A stretch of 64,000 bases of DNA from an uncultured Eubacteriales bacterium (GCA_934446475.1 CAKSEH010000010.1:1-64000); one strand, 5' to 3'; shown: positions 23,513 through 33,423, counted from the stretch's first letter. Made by a program: numbers and translations. The notes: generated by a model from the letters alone, not told the origin.

Positions 23513-26110
23513 ATGGCAGAGCTGTCTCCTATGATGAAGCAGTATATGAAAATTAAGGACGAATACGAGGACAGTATCCTGTTTTTCCGTCTCGGCGATT
23601 TTTACGAAATGTTCTTTGACGACGCAAAAACCGCCTCAAAAGAGCTTGACCTTACCCTGACGGGTAAGGATTGCGGGCTGAGCGAGCGTGCTCCTATGTG
23701 CGGAGTGCCTTACCACAGCTGCGAAGCGTACATAGCAAGGCTTGTCGAACGGGGCTATAAGGTCGCCGTATGCGAGCAGACGGAGGATCCGAAAAACGCC
23801 AAGAAGCTCGTAAGCCGTGATGTTGTGCGTATAATAACGCCGGGAACGGTTATCGAAAGCGATATGCTTGACGAATCGAGAAACAATTATCTTTCGGCGG
23901 TCTGCTTTAAGGACGGTGAATGTGCCGTATGCTTTGCGGATGTTTCAACGGGCGAATCGTATCTTACCGGCATTTCCGAGAAAGATACGGAAAAACGCAT
24001 AATAAACGAGCTTATGCGCTTTTCGCCGAGCGAGCTTATAATAACCGAATCGACAAGAGAGCTCCCCGGACTCTCTCAGTTTTTGAAAACGGGCTTTCAG
24101 GGCTCGGTAACGGTGCGGCCCGATAAGTGCTTTGAAGATAAATTTACCGAAAACCTTGTGTGCAAGGCGTTCGGCGTTTCAAGCACCGAGGAACTCGGTA
24201 TTAAAAGCGGTTCTGCAATGCAGTCTGCCTTAGGGGCGGCGGTCGATTACACCTTTGAAAACTCAAAGCAGGATAAAGTCTGCTTTAAAAAGGTGGATAT
24301 CTACACCGAATCGCAGTATATGCGCTTTGATATAACGGCGGCAAGGAACCTTGAGATCTGCGAGACTATGCGCTCAAAATCAAAAAGGGGCTCCCTTTTA
24401 TGGGTGCTTGACAAAACAAACACCGCAATGGGAAAACGCCTTATAAGAAACTGGCTTTTAAAGCCGCTTATGTCCATTCCCGAGATAAACTTAAGGCAAA
24501 ATGCCGTTGAAGAGCTCTGCCAGAACACGGTTATGCGCTGTGAAGCCGGAGAGTATATGAACGGTATACGGGATATCGAAAGAATAATAACAAGGGCGGC
24601 TTACGGAACGGCTTCTCCGAAGGACCTGCTAAATCTCGGTTCAACGGCTGAAAAGTTCCCGCCATTAAAATCCGTTCTCAAGGGCGCATCGTCACAGATG
24701 CTTAAGTCGATTTACTCGGATATAGACCCTCTTGACGATATAGCAAATCTTATTAAAAACGCCATTGACGAAAACGCTCCCATAACGATAAGGGACGGTA
24801 AGGTTATAAAAAAAGGCTACAGCGCAGAGGTGGACGAGCTTAAAAAATACCTTCATTCGGGTACTCATATGCTCGCAGACATAGAAAACAGAGAGCGTGA
24901 AAGAACGGGAATAAGAAACCTTAAGGTTAAATACAATAAGGTTTTCGGATATTATATCGAGGTCACAAATTCCTTTAAGGACCGTGTGCCCGAGGATTAT
25001 ATAAGAAAACAGACACTTGTTAATGCGGAGCGCTATATAACCGAGGAGCTTAAAGACCTTGAAAGCAAGGTATTAAACGCAAAGGAAAGAATAATAAGGC
25101 TTGAAAACGAGCTTTACGGAGAAGTAAGGGCTAAGGTTGCTTCGGCTGCCGCAAGATTCCGCCGCACGGCAGGAGCGATAGCGAAACTTGACGTTATCTG
25201 CTCGTTTGCCGCCACCGCCGTCGACAACAACTACACAAGACCTCTTGTAAACAACAGCGGAGCCATAAAAATAACCGAAGGCAGGCATCCGGTCGTTGAG
25301 CAGATAGTTAAAACTCCGTTTGTTTCAAACGATACATATCTTGACCTTTCGGACAATCGCTGCGCAATAATAACGGGTCCGAATATGGCGGGAAAGTCGA
25401 CATATATGAGGCAGACCGCAATAATAGCCCTTATGGCACAGACGGGTTCGTTCGTTCCGGCAAGGTCGGCGGAAATAGGAATTTGCGACGCAATATATAC
25501 AAGGGTCGGCGCTTCGGACGATCTTTCGCTCGGGCAGTCCACATTTATGGTGGAAATGAGCGAGGTTGCGGATATTCTTAAAAACGCAACTCAAAACAGC
25601 CTGCTTATACTCGACGAAATAGGCAGGGGCACCTCCACTTACGACGGTATGGCTATAGCGAGAGCCGTTCTTGAATTCGTGGCGGACCGTAAAAAACTCG
25701 GTGCAAAGGCACTTTTTGCCACACATTACCACGAGCTCACCGAAATGGAAAACGAGCTTTCGGGTGTTAAAAATTACAATATCGCAGCCAAAAAGCGTGG
25801 GGACGATATTATTTTCCTGAGAAGGATAGTAAGAGGCGGAGCCGACGACAGCTACGGTATAGAGGTTGCGTCTTTAAGCGGAATACCGAAAACCGTTATA
25901 GACAGGGCAAAACAGATACTGAAAAAGACGGTAAGCGAGGGTACGGTCACATATAAGACGGTAAAAAGCGAATCCTCGCAGCTTTCTCTCGATATGCAGC
26001 AGGCTGTTGAGATATCAAACGAGCTTAAAGCACTTGATGTGAACACACTTACCCCTATAGAGGCAATGAGCGTTTTGTTTGACCTTTCAAACAAGGCAAA
26101 AAACATATAA
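23513..26110 (+). CDS. mutS: DNA mismatch repair protein MutS
   Basis: An 865-residue ATPase that recognises mismatches and small loops. The mismatch-wedging Phe-x-Glu motif is seen in GDFYEMFF near residue 30. The ATPase has ITGPNMAGKSTYMRQ (Walker A, about residue 620), LDEIGRGTSTYDG (Walker B and signature) and ATHYHEL. Length is normal for MutS1. I choose ATG at 23513 over GTG at 23504 because AAGG lies too close to the GTG. The R1 element just upstream separates it from the YlbF-like gene. mutL follows after 27 bases, so the two are expected to be one transcript. Confidence 0.97.
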   Translation: MAELSPMMKQYMKIKDEYEDSILFFRLGDFYEMFFDDAKTASKELDLTLTGKDCGLSERAPMCGVPYHSCEAYIARLVERGYKVAVCEQTEDPKNAKKLVSRDVVRIITPGTVIESDMLDESRNNYLSAVCFKDGECAVCFADVSTGESYLTGISEKDTEKRIINELMRFSPSELIITESTRELPGLSQFLKTGFQGSVTVRPDKCFEDKFTENLVCKAFGVSSTEELGIKSGSAMQSALGAAVDYTFENSKQDKVCFKKVDIYTESQYMRFDITAARNLEICETMRSKSKRGSLLWVLDKTNTAMGKRLIRNWLLKPLMSIPEINLRQNAVEELCQNTVMRCEAGEYMNGIRDIERIITRAAYGTASPKDLLNLGSTAEKFPPLKSVLKGASSQMLKSIYSDIDPLDDIANLIKNAIDENAPITIRDGKVIKKGYSAEVDELKKYLHSGTHMLADIENRERERTGIRNLKVKYNKVFGYYIEVTNSFKDRVPEDYIRKQTLVNAERYITEELKDLESKVLNAKERIIRLENELYGEVRAKVASAAARFRRTAGAIAKLDVICSFAATAVDNNYTRPLVNNSGAIKITEGRHPVVEQIVKTPFVSNDTYLDLSDNRCAIITGPNMAGKSTYMRQTAIIALMAQTGSFVPARSAEIGICDAIYTRVGASDDLSLGQSTFMVEMSEVADILKNATQNSLLILDEIGRGTSTYDGMAIARAVLEFVADRKKLGAKALFATHYHELTEMENELSGVKNYNIAAKKRGDDIIFLRRIVRGGADDSYGIEVASLSGIPKTVIDRAKQILKKTVSEGTVTYKTVKSESSQLSLDMQQAVEISNELKALDVNTLTPIEAMSVLFDLSNKAKNI

Positions 26111-26137
26111 ATCAAAACAGATAACGGAGGCGAAACA

Positions 26138-28081
26138 ATGCCGCAGATAATACTTCTTCCGAAAGATATTTCGGAGCTTATAGCAGCTGGAGAGGTCGTT
26201 GAAAGACCGGCTTCGGTTGTAAAAGAACTGATAGAAAACTCTATCGACGCACTTTCAAAGCATATAACCGTTGAGATATCAAGGGGCGGCGTTTCGCTTA
26301 TAAGGATAACCGACGACGGCTGCGGTATCTCGCCCTCCGATGTGCCGCTTGCGTTTAAGAGACACGCAACAAGCAAAATAAAGTCAGCCGATGACCTTAA
26401 CGCAATCTCTACTCTCGGGTTCAGAGGAGAGGCGCTTGCGGCGACCTGCTGCGTTTCAAGGACAGAGCTTTTCACAAAAACTTCCGACAGCGAACTGGGA
26501 ACGCATTATGTTATCGAAGGCGGCGAGGAGAAGGTTTACGAAGAATCGGGCTGCCCTCAGGGCACGACCCTGATAATAAGGGACCTGTTCTATAACACCC
26601 CCGCAAGAATGAAGTTTTTGAAGAAAGATTCAACCGAGGCAACGGCGGTTTCGGCAGTTGTTGAAAGAGAAGCCCTCGCTCACCCGGAAATAGCTTTTAA
26701 GCTTATAAGAGAGGGTAAGGTTTCGCTTTCGACTTCGGGAGACGGCGACCTTTACAGCGCAATATACAGTGTGCTGGGCCGTGATTTTGCCGAGACTCTT
26801 ATTAAACTTAATTCGTCCTCAGGCGGTGTTAAAGTCACGGGTTATGTTTCAAAGCCGGTATACTGCCGTCCCTCAAGAGCGGGACAGTATACGTTTTTAA
26901 ACGGAAGATTTATCCGCAGTGCAACCGTTTGCGCCGCTGTCGAACAGGCTTATAAAAACAGTTCAATGATAGGGAAATTCCCTGCCTTTGCAGTAAGCCT
27001 TGAAATACCCGCAGGTTCGGTGGATGTAAATGTCCACCCGGCTAAGACCGAAGTTCGTTTTTCGGATGAAAAGCTTATTTTCAATGCGGTTTACTATGCC
27101 GTAAAAAGCGCAATTGCCGCACTTGATACAAGACCCGAACTTTTAAAGCAAAAATCGGTCGATATAGGCGTTTCAGCCGCCGAAAAATACACCCAGCAGC
27201 CTATCACGGCGAAAAATCCTATTATAAATACGCCTGCCGACAGTCCGTCGGTTCGGGCGGAAAAAGCCGAAAGCCCGACGCCCTTTGAGGACAAACCGCT
27301 TGTTTTAAGGAGCGACACCACGCCCGTATTTGAAAGGGAAGATGTAAAAAGATATATAAACCAAAACCGCATAGAGGCAGCAAATTTCGAAAATACCCCC
27401 GAAACGCCTCCGGTATACCCCGCTTCAATCCTCATCGAAAGAACCGAGGATGTCCCCGAAGTAAAAACGGAAGAAAAACCGTCGGCTGCAAAAAGCGAAA
27501 CCCCCATTGCAGACTCGGACGGTATAAAATACATAGGCGAAGCATTTTTGACTTATATAATAGTGCAGAAAAACGAAAGTATTTTCCTTATAGATAAACA
27601 CGCAGCGCACGAACGCATAATCTTTAACCGCCTTAAGGAAAGCGAAAATACCGAAAGCCAAAATCTTCTGTCTCCCGAAGTAATAAGGCTCTCGGGAAAC
27701 GAGCTTGACGCCGTCCTTTCAAATCTGCCGCTTCTTTCAAAGGCGGGATTTGATATCGAAGATTTCGGCAGCGGCTCGGTCATAGTCCGCAGCGTTCCGT
27801 CTATGCTGTCCGACACGCCCGTCGGCGATGCGGTAATCGAAGCGGCTGAGAGTCTTTGCCAAAACGGTTCGGTTACGATAGAAAAACTCGAAAATCTTTA
27901 TCACACGGTCGCCTGCAAAGCGGCTATGAAAGCAGGTTACATAACGCCTCGGGAGGAGCAGTTAAGTCTTGCAAAACAGGTTTTGGAGGATAACTCGGTT
28001 ATGTACTGTCCGCACGGCAGACCCGTTGCCTTTGAAATAAAGAAAAAAGAACTTGAAAAGCAGTTCGGCAGAATACAATGA
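26138..28081 (+). CDS. mutL: DNA mismatch repair protein MutL
   Basis: A 647-residue protein with the GHKL ATPase domain (ELIENSIDAL, DDGCGI, TLGFRGEALA) and the C-terminal endonuclease-type domain found in bacteria without MutH. The active-site motif usually reads DQHAxxERxxxE. Here it is DKHAAHERIIFN, so the final Glu is Asn. The ACKAAMKAG and CPHGRP motifs of the metal site are intact. Nicking activity is therefore likely but should not be assumed. The central linker (about residues 345-455) is low-complexity and rich in Pro, Thr and Glu. The TGA overlaps the ATG of miaA. Confidence 0.95.
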   Translation: MPQIILLPKDISELIAAGEVVERPASVVKELIENSIDALSKHITVEISRGGVSLIRITDDGCGISPSDVPLAFKRHATSKIKSADDLNAISTLGFRGEALAATCCVSRTELFTKTSDSELGTHYVIEGGEEKVYEESGCPQGTTLIIRDLFYNTPARMKFLKKDSTEATAVSAVVEREALAHPEIAFKLIREGKVSLSTSGDGDLYSAIYSVLGRDFAETLIKLNSSSGGVKVTGYVSKPVYCRPSRAGQYTFLNGRFIRSATVCAAVEQAYKNSSMIGKFPAFAVSLEIPAGSVDVNVHPAKTEVRFSDEKLIFNAVYYAVKSAIAALDTRPELLKQKSVDIGVSAAEKYTQQPITAKNPIINTPADSPSVRAEKAESPTPFEDKPLVLRSDTTPVFEREDVKRYINQNRIEAANFENTPETPPVYPASILIERTEDVPEVKTEEKPSAAKSETPIADSDGIKYIGEAFLTYIIVQKNESIFLIDKHAAHERIIFNRLKESENTESQNLLSPEVIRLSGNELDAVLSNLPLLSKAGFDIEDFGSGSVIVRSVPSMLSDTPVGDAVIEAAESLCQNGSVTIEKLENLYHTVACKAAMKAGYITPREEQLSLAKQVLEDNSVMYCPHGRPVAFEIKKKELEKQFGRIQ

Positions 28082-29007
28082 ACGATAAAATAAAGATACT
28101 TTGCATAACGGGGCCCACCGCAAGCGGAAAGACAGCACTTTCGGTAAGGCTTGCCGAAAATTTTTCGGGTGAAATAGTGAGCGCCGATTCGATGCAGATA
28201 TATAAAGGCATTTCTATTGCCTCCGCCGCCCCGAGCGACTGTGAAAGAAAAGCGGCAAAGCACCATCTTATCGAAATTTTAAGTCCCTCGGAAAGCTTCA
28301 CCGTTGCGGATTTTACAGCCCGTGCAAGATCCGCAATAAACGATATATCAAAAAGGGGCAAGCTGCCGATAGTAACGGGCGGCACGGGACTTTACATAAA
28401 TGCTCTCATTGATAATATCAGGTTTTCGGGCGATGGGGCAGACGGCGAAAAAAGAGAAAAGCTCGAAAGAGAGTTTGACGACCTCGGCGCCGAGGCTATG
28501 CTCAAAAGACTTTATGATTTGGATGAAAAATCAGCGCAGGCGCTTAATATAAACGATCGGCGGCGAATAATCAGGGCGCTTGAGCTTGCCGAAAGCGGAA
28601 TGACGAAATCAAGACAAAACGAGCTTTCAAAAACCGAAGAGTCCCCCTATATTCCGCTTATGATAGGACTCACTTACAGTGACCGCAGCATTTTATACGA
28701 TCGCATAAACCGCCGTATAGACATAATGCTTCAAAACGGTCTTCCGGACGAAGCACGAAAGGCTTATGACGAAATATCGGGCGGCGCCGCTCAGGCAATA
28801 GGGCACAAGGAGTTTTTTCCCTACTTTGAAGGCGAAATAAGTATGGAAGAGGCGACGGAAAACTTAAAAAGAGCCACAAGACGATACGCAAAGCGGCAAC
28901 TTACCTGGTTCAGAAGGGACCCACGCATTCACTGGATATATGCCGATTTAACGCCGGATGTTTACGGCGAAGCAATAAACATTATAAAAAAGGAGGAATT
29001 TTTGTGA
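28078..29007 (+). CDS. miaA: tRNA dimethylallyltransferase MiaA
   Basis: A 309-residue enzyme that transfers the dimethylallyl group to N6 of A37 in tRNAs reading UNN codons. P-loop GPTASGKTALS at residues about 12-22, ADSMQIYKG with the catalytic Asp, GGTGLYINAL, and QAIGHKEF followed by TRRYAKRQLTWFRRD are the family hallmarks. Overlaps mutL by four bases and the next gene by four (GTGA), so it is translationally coupled on both sides. Its product is the substrate of MiaB encoded at 21.4-22.8 kb. Confidence 0.96.
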   Translation: MNDKIKILCITGPTASGKTALSVRLAENFSGEIVSADSMQIYKGISIASAAPSDCERKAAKHHLIEILSPSESFTVADFTARARSAINDISKRGKLPIVTGGTGLYINALIDNIRFSGDGADGEKREKLEREFDDLGAEAMLKRLYDLDEKSAQALNINDRRRIIRALELAESGMTKSRQNELSKTEESPYIPLMIGLTYSDRSILYDRINRRIDIMLQNGLPDEARKAYDEISGGAAQAIGHKEFFPYFEGEISMEEATENLKRATRRYAKRQLTWFRRDPRIHWIYADLTPDVYGEAINIIKKEEFL

Positions 29008-30212
29008 GAGAACACAGAGCGGTAAAGATTCTCATAGGCATTTTTGCCGCAGTGTTTATTTTTCATCAGATATATTCCTCTCTCTATAAGCCGATAACGA
29101 CGCAGAGCGCCTCGTTTTACACCGCTACGGACGGTCTTAATATAACCGGAACGGTAATAAGGCAGGAGCACATAATAACGGGCAACACTTCGGATACTCT
29201 GCACTTTTCGGTATCAAACGGCAGCAGAGTTGCAAAGGGCGGCACGGTTGCGCAGATATATGACAGTACCGCTTCCTCGGCAACGGTCCTCAGAATAGAA
29301 GAAATAAAGCAAAAGATAGACGATATAAACGAAATTCAAAGCTACAATGATGTTCAGGCGGCCGATATAGATCTTGCAAGCTCAAAGATAAACGCCGCTC
29401 TCGGGACTATGATCTCGGATACGGCAGCCGGTGACTATTCTCTCGCCGCTGCGGACAGTGCGTCTCTTTTGTCTGCCGTTAACAGAAAGAGGGTTATAAC
29501 GGGAGAACAGACCGATTTTTCGGCCCAGCTTTCGGCTCTCAACTCAGAGCTAAGTTCCCTCTCCGCAACCCTCCCCGCCCCGAAAGGAACAATAAAAGCC
29601 GAGACCTCGGGTTATTTTGTTTCTCTTACCGACGGTTACGAAAACGTTCTTACCGGCTCAAAGCTCCAAGAAATAACTCCCGAATATCTTTCTTCCGTGA
29701 AACCCGAAGCGACGGATAAAAATGCAGTCGGAAAAATAGTTTCCGACTATGAATGGTATATTGCCGCAAGAGTTCCGTTAAACGATTCCCTCAAATATAA
29801 AGAGGGGGACTCTCTTATAATAAAGACCTCAATAAAATCAAGCCCCAATCTTCCGGTAACGGTTAAAAAGATAAACCTTTCATCAAAGGGAGACAGCGCA
29901 GTAATCATTTTCTCCTGCCAGCAGATGAACAGCGAACTTGCGGGTATGAGAACCGGAGCTATGACGGTTGTCAACAAAGAATATTCCGGTCTTAAGGTCC
30001 CGAGGAAATCGCTGAGGGTCGTAGGCGGAAAAACGGGTGTTTATACCGTTTTGGGAATAACGATAAGGTTTGTGCCCGTGAACGTTATATACAGTACCTC
30101 CGACTATGTTATATGCGAACAGAAACAAACAAACGAAGAGACTGTTTTAAGACTTTACGACGAAGTTGTTGTGAAAGGAAAAAAGCTTTATGACGGAAAA
30201 ATCATCGGATAA
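29004..30212 (+). CDS. HlyD-like membrane-anchored adaptor protein
   Basis: A 402-residue protein: one N-terminal membrane helix (about residues 9-25), a beta barrel/lipoyl-like half (TGTVIRQEHI, VSNGSRVAKGGTVAQIYD), a coiled region of about 100 residues (EEIKQKIDDINEIQ...LSALNSELSSLSATL), then a second half-motif (KGTIKAETSGYFVSL) and C-terminal beta domains. This is the layout of HlyD/membrane-fusion adaptors. No transporter partner is encoded nearby; in many Clostridia a gene of this type sits before yggS and sepF, so a link to the division cluster is possible. The start is GTG with AAGGAGG 7 bases upstream. It overlaps yggS by 23 bases. Confidence 0.75.
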   Translation: MREHRAVKILIGIFAAVFIFHQIYSSLYKPITTQSASFYTATDGLNITGTVIRQEHIITGNTSDTLHFSVSNGSRVAKGGTVAQIYDSTASSATVLRIEEIKQKIDDINEIQSYNDVQAADIDLASSKINAALGTMISDTAAGDYSLAAADSASLLSAVNRKRVITGEQTDFSAQLSALNSELSSLSATLPAPKGTIKAETSGYFVSLTDGYENVLTGSKLQEITPEYLSSVKPEATDKNAVGKIVSDYEWYIAARVPLNDSLKYKEGDSLIIKTSIKSSPNLPVTVKKINLSSKGDSAVIIFSCQQMNSELAGMRTGAMTVVNKEYSGLKVPRKSLRVVGGKTGVYTVLGITIRFVPVNVIYSTSDYVICEQKQTNEETVLRLYDEVVVKGKKLYDGKIIG

Positions 30213-30903
30213 CTTTTTTGACGAAAATTACAGAATAATCAAACAAAATATAAAAGCGGCGGCGGAGCGCTCGGGCAGGAAAGAAGAGGATATAATCCTC
30301 CTTGCCGCAACAAAAACCGTCGATGCAAAGCGGATAAACCACGCTATAAAAAGCGGCATATCATATATCGGCGAAAACAAAGTTCAGGAATTTCTTTTGA
30401 AAAAGGACGATATCATTCCCTGCCACCGCCATTTTATAGGGCATTTACAGACAAACAAGGTTAAGGATATATTGCCGTTTGCCGAGCTTATTCATTCGGT
30501 CGACTCGGTACACCTTGCAAAGGAAATTTCAAAGCAGGCGTTGAAACTTAATAAAACCGCAGATATTCTGCTCGAAATAAATATAGGAGGAGAAGAAAGC
30601 AAATCGGGATTTGACCCGAAGAATGCCGAAGAGGCGGTAAGAGAAATAGCAAAATTGCCGTCGGTTAAAATAAAAGGGCTTATGGCAATACCTCCTGTAT
30701 GCGAAGAACCCGAGCAAAACAGGAAATATTTTTCCGATATGAAAAAACTGTTTATTGACATTAGGGATAAAAAAATAGATAATAGTAGTATGGAGTTTTT
30801 GTCGATGGGCATGTCGGACGATTATGCGGTTGCGATAAGCGAAGGCGCAAATTTAGTCAGGATAGGCAGCGCCCTTTTCGGCAAAAGAAACTATAATATA
30901 TAA
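30190..30903 (+). CDS. YggS family pyridoxal phosphate homeostasis protein
   Basis: A 237-residue PLP-binding protein with the fold of the alanine racemase N-terminal domain. PLP Lys lies in LAATKTV (about residue 40). IGENKVQEF, HFIGHLQTNK, HSVDS, INIGGEESKSG, GLMAIPP, SMGMSDDYAVAI and VRIGSALFG follow in the family order. It has no catalytic activity known and acts in PLP supply. In Bacillus the homologue YlmE also precedes sepF. The ATG overlaps the HlyD-like gene. Confidence 0.93.
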   Translation: MTEKSSDNFFDENYRIIKQNIKAAAERSGRKEEDIILLAATKTVDAKRINHAIKSGISYIGENKVQEFLLKKDDIIPCHRHFIGHLQTNKVKDILPFAELIHSVDSVHLAKEISKQALKLNKTADILLEINIGGEESKSGFDPKNAEEAVREIAKLPSVKIKGLMAIPPVCEEPEQNRKYFSDMKKLFIDIRDKKIDNSSMEFLSMGMSDDYAVAISEGANLVRIGSALFGKRNYNI

Positions 30904-30938
30904 AGTTATATAAAGTACATATAAAGGAGTTTTAAGCT

Positions 30939-31409
30939 ATGGGACTTTGGGAAAACATCAAGAATATTATGACCATCCCCGAGGACGACGATTATGAGGA
31001 TGATACAAGGGACGAGGTGCCGGAAAAGCCGTCGGTAAGCGAAGAACCGAAATATTCTTCAAAAAGAAACGAACCTTCCCCTAAGATCGTTAAGTCAAGA
31101 GGTGCCGCAGTCTCTCAGTCCTCGCCGTCGAAGCAGCTTCAGGTTGTTCTCGTTAAGCCGGACCGTTTTGAGGATGTTACCGCAATTGCCGACCATTTAA
31201 ACGATAAGAAAACGGTTGTTTTGAATCTTGAATCCGCCGACAGGGATGTTTCAAGGCGTATAATCGACTTTTTAAGCGGCGTTGCCTATGCCAACCACGG
31301 CAATATCAAAAAGGTTGCAAACAGTACCTTTATAATAGTTGCCTATGATGTTGACGTTATGGGCGAGCTTATGCTTGACGATTATGACGAAAGCAAACTC
31401 TATTACTGA
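30939..31409 (+). CDS. sepF: cell division protein SepF
   Basis: A 156-residue protein that binds FtsZ and tethers it to the membrane. The N-terminal amphipathic helix MGLWENIKNIM is the membrane anchor, followed by an acidic, Ser/Pro-rich linker and the conserved SepF domain (VVLVKPDRFEDVTAIADHL, VVLNLESADRDVSRRIIDFLSG). Start supported by AAAGGAG 8 bases before ATG. The stop overlaps the ATG of the ylmH-like gene by one base (TGATG). Confidence 0.94.
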   Translation: MGLWENIKNIMTIPEDDDYEDDTRDEVPEKPSVSEEPKYSSKRNEPSPKIVKSRGAAVSQSSPSKQLQVVLVKPDRFEDVTAIADHLNDKKTVVLNLESADRDVSRRIIDFLSGVAYANHGNIKKVANSTFIIVAYDVDVMGELMLDDYDESKLYY

Positions 31410-32140
31410 TGGACGGTCTTCTCACCGCACGGATAAGGGACACCGAAAATAAGTGCCTTTCTTCCGATGTCCCGTCATATCTCGGCTTTTTAAGTCCCGA
31501 GGAGGCAGCTCTTGCACGGGATGTCCTTAAGAATTCAGGTGTAAATCACACCTTTTGCGGCGGATACGAGGGAGCGGGGCGGGTATATCTTGTCTGTTTA
31601 CCCGAGTGGTGCGAAAACCCCGAACCTCCGATAGAGGCAATAACCTTTTCGTACAATAGGTCGTATCCGCTGTCTCACAGGGATTTTTTAGGGTCGCTCA
31701 CAGCGCTCGGAATTTCAAGGCAGAGCATAGGCGATATACTTATACAGTCCGGCAGAGCGGTTGCGTTTTTAAACCGTGAAATTGCGGAGTTTGCCCTCTC
31801 GCAGATAGATAAAGTCGGAAAAACAGGCGTGAAGATAAGCTGCGGTTATACAGAACCGTTACCGCCTTCGGGTAAAAAAAAGGAGTTTTCGGGAACGGTC
31901 TCTTCTTTAAGGCTTGACTGTGTTATAAGCGAGATTTGTTCTGTTTCGAGAAGCAAAGCGGCTCAGCTCATAGAAGAGGGGTTTGTTCTTATAAACTCTC
32001 TTGAATGTGAAAAGGTCACAAAACAGGTCTGCCCGGGCGACAGGATATCGGTAAGAAAAAAAGGAAAATTTGAAATATTAAGCTCAGACGAACTTTCAAA
32101 AAAGGGCCGCACTGTGCTTAAGTTCGCAAAATATATTTAA
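31409..32140 (+). CDS. YlmH family S4-domain RNA-binding protein
   Basis: A 243-residue protein. The first two thirds match YlmH (YLGFLSPEEAALARDVL, FLGSLTALGISRQSIGDILI), and the last third is an S4 domain (LRLDCVISEICSVSRSKAAQLIEEGFVLIN). YlmH of Bacillus binds the 50S subunit and has been tied to ribosome quality control; it lies by tradition in the division cluster. Same place here, between sepF and divIVA, with coupled translation from sepF. Confidence 0.9.
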   Translation: MDGLLTARIRDTENKCLSSDVPSYLGFLSPEEAALARDVLKNSGVNHTFCGGYEGAGRVYLVCLPEWCENPEPPIEAITFSYNRSYPLSHRDFLGSLTALGISRQSIGDILIQSGRAVAFLNREIAEFALSQIDKVGKTGVKISCGYTEPLPPSGKKKEFSGTVSSLRLDCVISEICSVSRSKAAQLIEEGFVLINSLECEKVTKQVCPGDRISVRKKGKFEILSSDELSKKGRTVLKFAKYI

Positions 32141-32155
32141 AACGGGGGATATAAA

Positions 32156-32896
32156 ATGTTAAACGCAACAGATTTAAGGAACATTAAATTCTCAAACGCT
32201 ATGAACGGCTATAAAAAAGAAGAAGTTGAAATTCTCCTTGATAAAATAGAGGTCGATTACGGCAGATATGAAAAGCTTGTTGCAGAACGCAATGCCCGTA
32301 TAACTCAGCTTGAAAACGAAGTTGAAGAGCTTAAAAAGTCCCAGAACAGTATACAGAATGTTCTGCTCAGCGCTCAGCGTCTCGCCGATCAGATAATTGA
32401 CGAGGCAAAACAAAAAAGCGAGAAAATAGTTAAGGATGCGGAAAACAGCATTTCTCTTATAACAGAGCGTGAAAAACAGCTGACAAGCGCTTTTGATCAG
32501 AAGGCGAGCGAGCGCAAGCAGGCTCTCGAAAGGGAAATTTCCGCAACTCTCAGCACAGCGACGGTAAGAAAAAGAGCCATTGAAAATGCCGCTGCGGACA
32601 GTGTGAGCAGACAGCAGGCATTATTTGATAAATTAAAGCTCGAAATATCGGCGTTTAAGGCAGATATAACAAAAACCTATAAGCAGCATCTTGAGCTTAT
32701 TGCCTCCCTGCCCGACGATGTTCCGACCGACCCCGAAGAAGCGGCAAGACTTATTACCGCCGACCTTACGAAAAAACCCGAAATGAAAGCCTTTGAGGAT
32801 AAGGCCGAGGAACAGACAAAGTCCGAAACAATGCCCGAAGATATAGTTTCAAAATCCGAGCCTAACGAAGCTCAGGATAAAAGCGATAAGGAGTAA
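32156..32896 (+). CDS. divIVA: DivIVA family cell division protein
   Basis: A 246-residue coiled-coil protein. The N-terminal DivIVA domain is LNATDLRNIKFSNAMNGYKKEEV, used for binding curved membrane. A long coiled coil follows (about residues 35-190), then a short acidic, Lys/Glu-rich tail. It marks the cell poles and division site. It begins 16 bases after ylmH, with GGGGGAT upstream. Longer than the Bacillus protein (164), as is common in Clostridia. Confidence 0.9.
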   Translation: MLNATDLRNIKFSNAMNGYKKEEVEILLDKIEVDYGRYEKLVAERNARITQLENEVEELKKSQNSIQNVLLSAQRLADQIIDEAKQKSEKIVKDAENSISLITEREKQLTSAFDQKASERKQALEREISATLSTATVRKRAIENAAADSVSRQQALFDKLKLEISAFKADITKTYKQHLELIASLPDDVPTDPEEAARLITADLTKKPEMKAFEDKAEEQTKSETMPEDIVSKSEPNEAQDKSDKE

Positions 32897-32901
32897 TCTG
32901 A

Positions 32902-33423
32902 TTGGTATCTTATATTCTTGCAATAATAACCGGTCTTGCCGTTATAGCGGTTGACCAGTACACAAAGACTCTTGTGGCAACTACCCTCGAGCTCGGCAAA
33001 ACCACAGGATTTATAAACGGAATTCTGGATTTTACCTATATTCACAACACGGGCGGCGCCTGGGGTATGCTCAGCGGGTACACCTGGCTGCTTTTGTCGG
33101 TAACTATCATTATAATGCTTGTCTGCATAGCGCTGCTTATGAAATACGGACTTAAGAACAAGCTTATGTTCTGGGCGATCATACTGGTGCTTTCCGGCGG
33201 ACTCGGAAATATGATAGACAGGATATTCAAAGGCGGCGAAGTGACCGATTTCCTCCATTTCTCGTTTTGGAAGTCTTTCCCCGTTTTCAATATCGCCGAC
33301 ATAGCGATAGTAATAGGAGCGGGGCTGCTTATTCTTTATTTTGTGATCGGTATGATAAAGGATAATAAGGCCAAAAAGCTTGCCGCATATAAAAAGGCAA
33401 ACCCCGATGAGCAGAAGGACTGA
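32902..33423 (+). CDS. lspA: lipoprotein signal peptidase (signal peptidase II)
   Basis: A 173-residue membrane peptidase with four membrane segments that cleaves lipoprotein signal peptides before the lipid-modified Cys. Catalytic aspartates lie in GNMIDRI (about residue 98) and FNIADIAI (about 134). The start is TTG, 12 bases after AAGGAG and 5 bases after the divIVA stop. The C-terminal tail is longer and more charged than usual (KDNKAKKLAAYKKANPDEQKD). Its end overlaps the start of the pseudouridine synthase gene. Confidence 0.94.
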   Translation: MVSYILAIITGLAVIAVDQYTKTLVATTLELGKTTGFINGILDFTYIHNTGGAWGMLSGYTWLLLSVTIIIMLVCIALLMKYGLKNKLMFWAIILVLSGGLGNMIDRIFKGGEVTDFLHFSFWKSFPVFNIADIAIVIGAGLLILYFVIGMIKDNKAKKLAAYKKANPDEQKD

